Below, piece after piece: positions 44,162-47,790 of a stretch of DNA of 47,790 nt. A program made the position numbers and the translations under genes. The stretch's first letter is position 1; the number at the start of each line of letters is the position of its first letter. The notes beneath the pieces are model-generated. The model worked only from the letters and a program-made list of their open reading frames with translations. It searched no databases and had not been told where the DNA came from. The stretch is taken from assembly GCA_025728385.1 (NCBI GenBank), contig JAOBJV010000005.1:1-47790 (forward strand), written 5' to 3'. The stretch comes from Lightella neohaematopini. GTDB lineage: Bacteria; Pseudomonadota; Gammaproteobacteria; Enterobacterales; Enterobacteriaceae.

Positions 44162-44846
44162 AATATTTTTTATTACTGGTACTGACACTGATGTCGGTAA
44201 AACTATAGTATCATGTGCTTTATTAAAGCAAGCTAATAATAAATACGGCTATAATACTATTGGTTATAAACCAATTGCTACAAATATTCATTATAACAAA
44301 TTAAATAATGATAGTAATGATATATCATTACTATTACATTATAGTAGTATAAAATTGAAACGTAGTATTATTAATCCATTTTCTTTCAAAGAATGTACTT
44401 CTCCAAATATAGCAAGTAATATTGAAAAAATAAAAATTGATTTAGATAAAATATCTAGTAATTTAGATATAATAACTAATTTAGCAAATTTTGTAATTAT
44501 AGAAGGTGCTGGTGGTTGGTTAACTCCTATTAATGATGACCTTAATTATAGTGATTGGGTAATTAATAAACAACTACCTGTAATTATGGTTGTTAAAATA
44601 AAACTAGGTTGTATAAATCATTCATTACTAACTAATTTGGCTATTAAAATACAAAAATTAAATTTAATTGGTTGGGTAGCTAATTGTATATCAGATATTC
44701 CATTTATGATGGAATATATAAACGTAATTAAACGTAAATTACCTGCTCCATTAATAGGAATAATACCTAAAATAACAAGTAAAAAACAAAATAAACCAAA
44801 TATAGCGAGTAATTTTTTAAATAATACACAAACTATAATGTTGTAA
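44154..44846 (+). CDS. bioD: Dethiobiotin synthetase
   Basis: ATP-dependent ring closure of DAPA to dethiobiotin. 230 residues against 225 in E. coli. The P-loop GTDTDVGKT is at 9-17, the substrate-binding lysine in IGYKPIA near 37-43, IIEGAGGWLTP near 117-127 and the VVKIKLGCINHSLLT segment near 146-160. It starts inside the last codons of bioC (8-base overlap), indicating translational coupling, and ends the bioBFCD operon. It converges with lysS with 2 bases between the stops. Confidence 0.97.
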   Translation: MTKIFFITGTDTDVGKTIVSCALLKQANNKYGYNTIGYKPIATNIHYNKLNNDSNDISLLLHYSSIKLKRSIINPFSFKECTSPNIASNIEKIKIDLDKISSNLDIITNLANFVIIEGAGGWLTPINDDLNYSDWVINKQLPVIMVVKIKLGCINHSLLTNLAIKIQKLNLIGWVANCISDIPFMMEYINVIKRKLPAPLIGIIPKITSKKQNKPNIASNFLNNTQTIML

Positions 44847-44848
44847 TT

Positions 44849-46294
44849 TTATGTTTTATTTTTTAATGTTGGAAATAAAATAACATCACGTATATTTTTA
44901 CTATTAGTAAGTAGCATAATTAATCTATCAATACCAATACCTAAACCGGCGGTTGGAGGAAGACCATGTTCTAAAGCAGTAATATAATCTTGATTATAAT
45001 AATGATTTTGTTTAGTAAAACGAATTTTTTGTTCTTCAGCGTCATTTAACTCAGAAAATCCATTACTAATTTCATAACCACCAATAAATAATTCAAAACG
45101 ATCAGTTATATTAGAATTATAATCATTTGTTCTTGCTAATGGTGAAACTTCGATTGGATAATCAGTAATAAATATTGGTTTAATTAGATTATGAACAACT
45201 TTTTTATCAAAAATTTCTGATTGAATATGTCCTATACTCCAATTCTTATGTATCTTAATATTAATTGATTTAGCTAATTTAGTAATTAGATACAAATCTT
45301 CTAGATTATGTATATCAATATTTTGATAATAACAAATTGCATCCTTCATAGACATTCTAGTAAATGGTTTACTAATATCAATATATTCTTGATTTAATAA
45401 TAATTTTTGATCACCTAAAATAGTAACAGCTAGTGTACGTATTAGTTCTTCTAATAATAGAATTAGATCATTATAATCTGCATAAGCTATATATAATTCT
45501 AACATAGTAAATTCTGGATTATGATATGGAGATAATCCTTCATTACGAAAATTTTTACCAATTTCAAATATTTTTTCAAAACCTCCAATTATTAGTTGCT
45601 TTAAATATAATTCAGGAGCAATACGTAAATACATTTTAGTGTGTAACTTATTATGATAAGTAATAAATGGTTTTGCAATTGCTCCACCAGCATTAACTTG
45701 CATAATTGGAGTTTCTACTTCAATAAAATCACGTTTTATCATAAAATCACGGATTTTTGCTATTATTAATGATCTGGTATGGAATAATTTATAAACTTTA
45801 TCATTCGTAATAAGTTCTAAATATCGTTGACGATAACATTTATCTTGACTAGATAAACCATGAAATTTATTTGGTAATGGTCTGATTGCTTTAGTCAGTA
45901 AAATAATATTTTTACATTTTATTGATAATTCTCCACTATTAGTTTTAAATAAAATACCTTCTGCACCAATAATATCTCCTAAATCAAAATCCTTAAATAG
46001 TTTGTATTGTTCATGTGATATATTATTATAAGCTACATAAATCTGTATTTTTCCTTTAGTATCTTTAATAACAATAAATGATGCTTTACCCATAAAACGT
46101 TTATTTATAATTCTACCAGTAATTTTTACATTAATATTAAGTTTTTCTAATTCGTTACGAGTTTTACTAAAAAAATGTTTATGTAAAGTAATTGAATATG
46201 TATTATGTTTAAAATTATTTGGAAATACTACTTTACATTTATTTCTTAAATTATTTAATTTATTTTTACGAACTAAATATTCTAATTCCTTCAT
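44849..46294 (-). CDS. lysS: Lysyl-tRNA synthetase, class II
   Basis: Charges tRNA-Lys, whose gene is at 38696. 481 residues against 505 in E. coli; about 20 N-terminal residues are absent. The OB-fold anticodon-binding domain is near 50-140 (MGKASFIVIKDTKGKIQIY). Motif 1 is around EVETPIMQVNAGGA, motif 2 is FRNEGLSPYHNPEFTMLELY, and motif 3 is GLGIGIDRLIML at the C-terminus. It starts one base after the prfB stop; prfB-lysS is the E. coli order (recJ-prfB-lysS), so the genes are probably cotranscribed. Confidence 0.97.
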   Translation of the reverse strand: MKELEYLVRKNKLNNLRNKCKVVFPNNFKHNTYSITLHKHFFSKTRNELEKLNINVKITGRIINKRFMGKASFIVIKDTKGKIQIYVAYNNISHEQYKLFKDFDLGDIIGAEGILFKTNSGELSIKCKNIILLTKAIRPLPNKFHGLSSQDKCYRQRYLELITNDKVYKLFHTRSLIIAKIRDFMIKRDFIEVETPIMQVNAGGAIAKPFITYHNKLHTKMYLRIAPELYLKQLIIGGFEKIFEIGKNFRNEGLSPYHNPEFTMLELYIAYADYNDLILLLEELIRTLAVTILGDQKLLLNQEYIDISKPFTRMSMKDAICYYQNIDIHNLEDLYLITKLAKSINIKIHKNWSIGHIQSEIFDKKVVHNLIKPIFITDYPIEVSPLARTNDYNSNITDRFELFIGGYEISNGFSELNDAEEQKIRFTKQNHYYNQDYITALEHGLPPTAGLGIGIDRLIMLLTNSKNIRDVILFPTLKNKT

Positions 46295-46295
46295 A

Positions 46296-47393
46296 TTATA
46301 AACCTGCTTTAAGACTAGCTTTAATAAATTTATCTAAATTTCCATTTAATACAGATTGTACATTACGTGTTTCTATACCAGTACGAATATCTTTAATTAA
46401 AGAATTATCTATAATATAAGAGCGAATATGATTACCCCAATTAATTTTTACTTTATTATTTTCTAAACACTGTTGCTTTATATATTGTTTTTTAACTTCT
46501 AATTGATAAAGTTTTATCTTTAATTGTTTTAATGCTTGTAATTTATTTTTATGTTGAGATCTACTATTTTGACATTGTGTAACAATTTTTGTTGGTAAGT
46601 GTGTAATACGTACTGCTGATTCTGTTTTATTTACATGTTGTCCGCCAGATCCAGAAGAACGATAGACATCAATTTTTAGGTCAGACTTATTTAATATTAT
46701 ATTAGTATTGGTATGAATATCAGGATATACAAATAATGAACTAAATGAAGTATGTCTTCGTTTACTAGAGCTCATTGGATTTTGTCTAATTAATCGATGT
46801 ACTCCTGTTTCAGTACGTAACCATCCATACGCATATTTACCAACTATTTTAATAGTAACTGATTTAATACCTTGTTTTTCTCCTAACATTTCGTAAATAA
46901 TGTTAGTTTTAAATTTATGTAATTCTGACCAGCGTAGATACATTTTAAGTAATATATTAGCCCAATCTTGGGCTTCTACCCCTCCTGATCCTGCTTGTAT
47001 ATCAATATAACAATCAGCATCATCATGTTTACCAGAAAATATTTGATTAAATTCAAGTATACTTAGTTGATTATCGATACTATTTAATTCATCTTTTATT
47101 TCATTAAATATTTCATTATTATATTGATTAGAAAATAATTTTATTAATTCTATAATATCATTTAATTGATTAACAAAATTACTAATTATGTTAATATCAT
47201 AATATAATGCATTATATTGTCTTTTTAATTTAATTATTAAATCACTATTAGTAAATTTACTTGATAAATTTAATTCTTTACTAATTTTATTTAATTCTTT
47301 TTCTTTATGAAAGAAATTAGTTCTTAATTTTAGTGTAGCTATTTTTTCTTTAATACTATATGCATAGTTAAGAATAACATTTATTTTGGACAT
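46296..47393 (-). CDS. prfB: Peptide chain release factor 2 with altered codon-recognition motif, no frameshift
   Basis: Releases polypeptides at UAA and UGA in the bacterial family. 365 residues, the same number as E. coli RF2, and alignable without gaps in the core. The catalytic GGQ is at 250-252 in SSGSGGQHVNKTESAVR, and the ribosome-binding QAGSGGVEAQDW segment is near 133-144. Two departures stand out. The stop-codon-reading tripeptide Ser-Pro-Phe (205-207) is Asn-Pro-Met, followed by SSSK instead of DSGG. The gene is one uninterrupted frame: the programmed +1 frameshift at codon 26 (CUU UGA) is replaced by AGA ACT AAT. It is not RF1, whose motif is Pro-x-Thr. It lies upstream of lysS. 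Confidence 0.96.
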   Translation of the reverse strand: MSKINVILNYAYSIKEKIATLKLRTNFFHKEKELNKISKELNLSSKFTNSDLIIKLKRQYNALYYDINIISNFVNQLNDIIELIKLFSNQYNNEIFNEIKDELNSIDNQLSILEFNQIFSGKHDDADCYIDIQAGSGGVEAQDWANILLKMYLRWSELHKFKTNIIYEMLGEKQGIKSVTIKIVGKYAYGWLRTETGVHRLIRQNPMSSSKRRHTSFSSLFVYPDIHTNTNIILNKSDLKIDVYRSSGSGGQHVNKTESAVRITHLPTKIVTQCQNSRSQHKNKLQALKQLKIKLYQLEVKKQYIKQQCLENNKVKINWGNHIRSYIIDNSLIKDIRTGIETRNVQSVLNGNLDKFIKASLKAGL

Positions 47394-47790
47394 AACATCC
47401 TAATTATAATTTATTTTTGTGTATAGAAAATTACAGTATTTTAATAGACCTTAGATACAGGATTTTAAAATCTAATAAATATAATTATTAACTAATTTTT
47501 AATCATATTAAAAATATAATAAGTTAATTTAAATAAAAATATAACTATTTAATCATAGTAATATATAATTGTAATTAACATCAATATTTTTTTAAGATAT
47601 TTTTAGTAGTAATTTTTACTGCTTATAAAAACTCATATTATAATTTTCACATTGATATTTATCTATTTCTAGTACCTTATGTAATTAATAATAAGATTTT
47701 ATTTATTAATAATTTTAAATTATATTAAATTTATTAATAGTAATAGCAATACTACTAACTAGTAGTAATATAAAATCTTAATACTATAAT
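47394..47790. other. 397-base terminal stretch without a recognisable gene
   Basis: AT-rich DNA upstream of prfB. In E. coli recJ precedes prfB, but no RecJ remnant could be read in any minus-strand frame. The prfB promoter presumably lies in the first hundred bases but cannot be placed. The right part contains the nested inverted repeats listed separately. A gene may begin beyond the window. Confidence 0.5.
47689..47783. repeat. Nested inverted repeats in the terminal spacer
   Basis: Outer arms TAATAAGATTTTAT (47689-47702) and ATAAAATCTTAATA (47770-47783) are complementary at 13 of 14 positions. Inside, TACTACTA-AC-TAGTAGTA (47750-47767) forms a perfect 8-base stem with a 2-base loop. They could fold in RNA or extrude in DNA. 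No T-run in the usual place marks them as a simple rho-independent terminator, and chance cannot be ruled out in such AT-rich sequence. Confidence 0.35.

Noticed and set aside
1..47790. UGA recoded to tryptophan
   Set aside because: All genes are full length under the standard code and use TGG for conserved Trp (for example W52 and W53 of BioA); no in-frame TGA is found at a conserved Trp.
1..47790. Mobile elements, prophage, toxin-antitoxin, CRISPR or defence genes
   Set aside because: I saw no transposase, integrase, repeat-spacer array or accessory cluster; every sizeable frame is a conserved housekeeping or vitamin gene.

Overview
The window looks like a piece of the chromosome of a strongly reduced, very AT-rich gammaproteobacterial (Enterobacterales-type) insect endosymbiont. 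Three things point there. Protein-by-protein similarity is to E. coli families, often of equal length. E. coli neighbourhoods survive as hollowed-out blocks (leuS-lptE-holA-lipB-lipA; tmk-holB-ycfH-hinT-lpoB; acpP-fabG-fabD-fabH-rpmF; bioA/bioBFCD; prfB-lysS; ybeY-ubiF-tRNAs-glnS-fldA). Spacers are almost pure A/T, with no mobile elements, phage genes or CRISPR arrays. A complete bioABFCD set, pabB/pabC (folate branch) and lipoate genes fit a B-vitamin-provisioning symbiont of a blood-feeding insect. That host assignment is inference and the species is not identified.

Layout: 1-5918 metG (partial), udk, pabB, tsaB, pmbA. 5921-12908 dapE, transketolase, transaldolase, ligA, nfo. 12905-17335 is a leftward block of lpoB, hinT, ycfH, holB, tmk and pabC. 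17439-20617 acpP, fabG, fabD, fabH, rpmF. 21056-23926 a short rne, then lgt. 23958-30144 lipA, lipB (frameshifted at an A10 tract), holA, lptE, leuS, ybeY. 30260-31213 a ubiF pseudogene. 31229-31504 tRNA-Met, -Gln and -Leu. 31700-34746 glnS, fldA, ybgI. 34923-38580 sucA and sucB. 38696 tRNA-Lys. 38817 ddlA. 39865-44846 the biotin locus. 44849-47393 lysS and prfB. The last about 400 bases contain no recognisable gene.

The genes fit together metabolically. acpP/fabD/fabG/fabH feed fatty acid synthesis, which supplies the acyl-ACPs used by BioC (pimeloyl route) and by LipB/LipA (octanoyl to lipoyl). The lipoyl group is needed on SucB of 2-oxoglutarate dehydrogenase. Lgt would lipidate LpoB and LptE. 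tkt/tal are the non-oxidative pentose phosphate steps; dapE and ddlA serve peptidoglycan.

No new multi-gene system is visible. The most interesting signals are in translation. Release factor 2 is conserved throughout except in its codon-reading tripeptide, which is Asn-Pro-Met instead of Ser-Pro-Phe. Its UGA-dependent programmed frameshift site is gone, and none of the 41 gene ends I could read uses TGA. Leucyl-tRNA synthetase keeps its catalytic motifs but has lost key residues of the CP1 editing site. Together these suggest UGA is drifting out of use and that translation accuracy is relaxed. LipB split by a homopolymer, SucA without its E2-binding N-terminus, LigA without BRCT and RNase E without its degradosome scaffold are further marks of reductive evolution.
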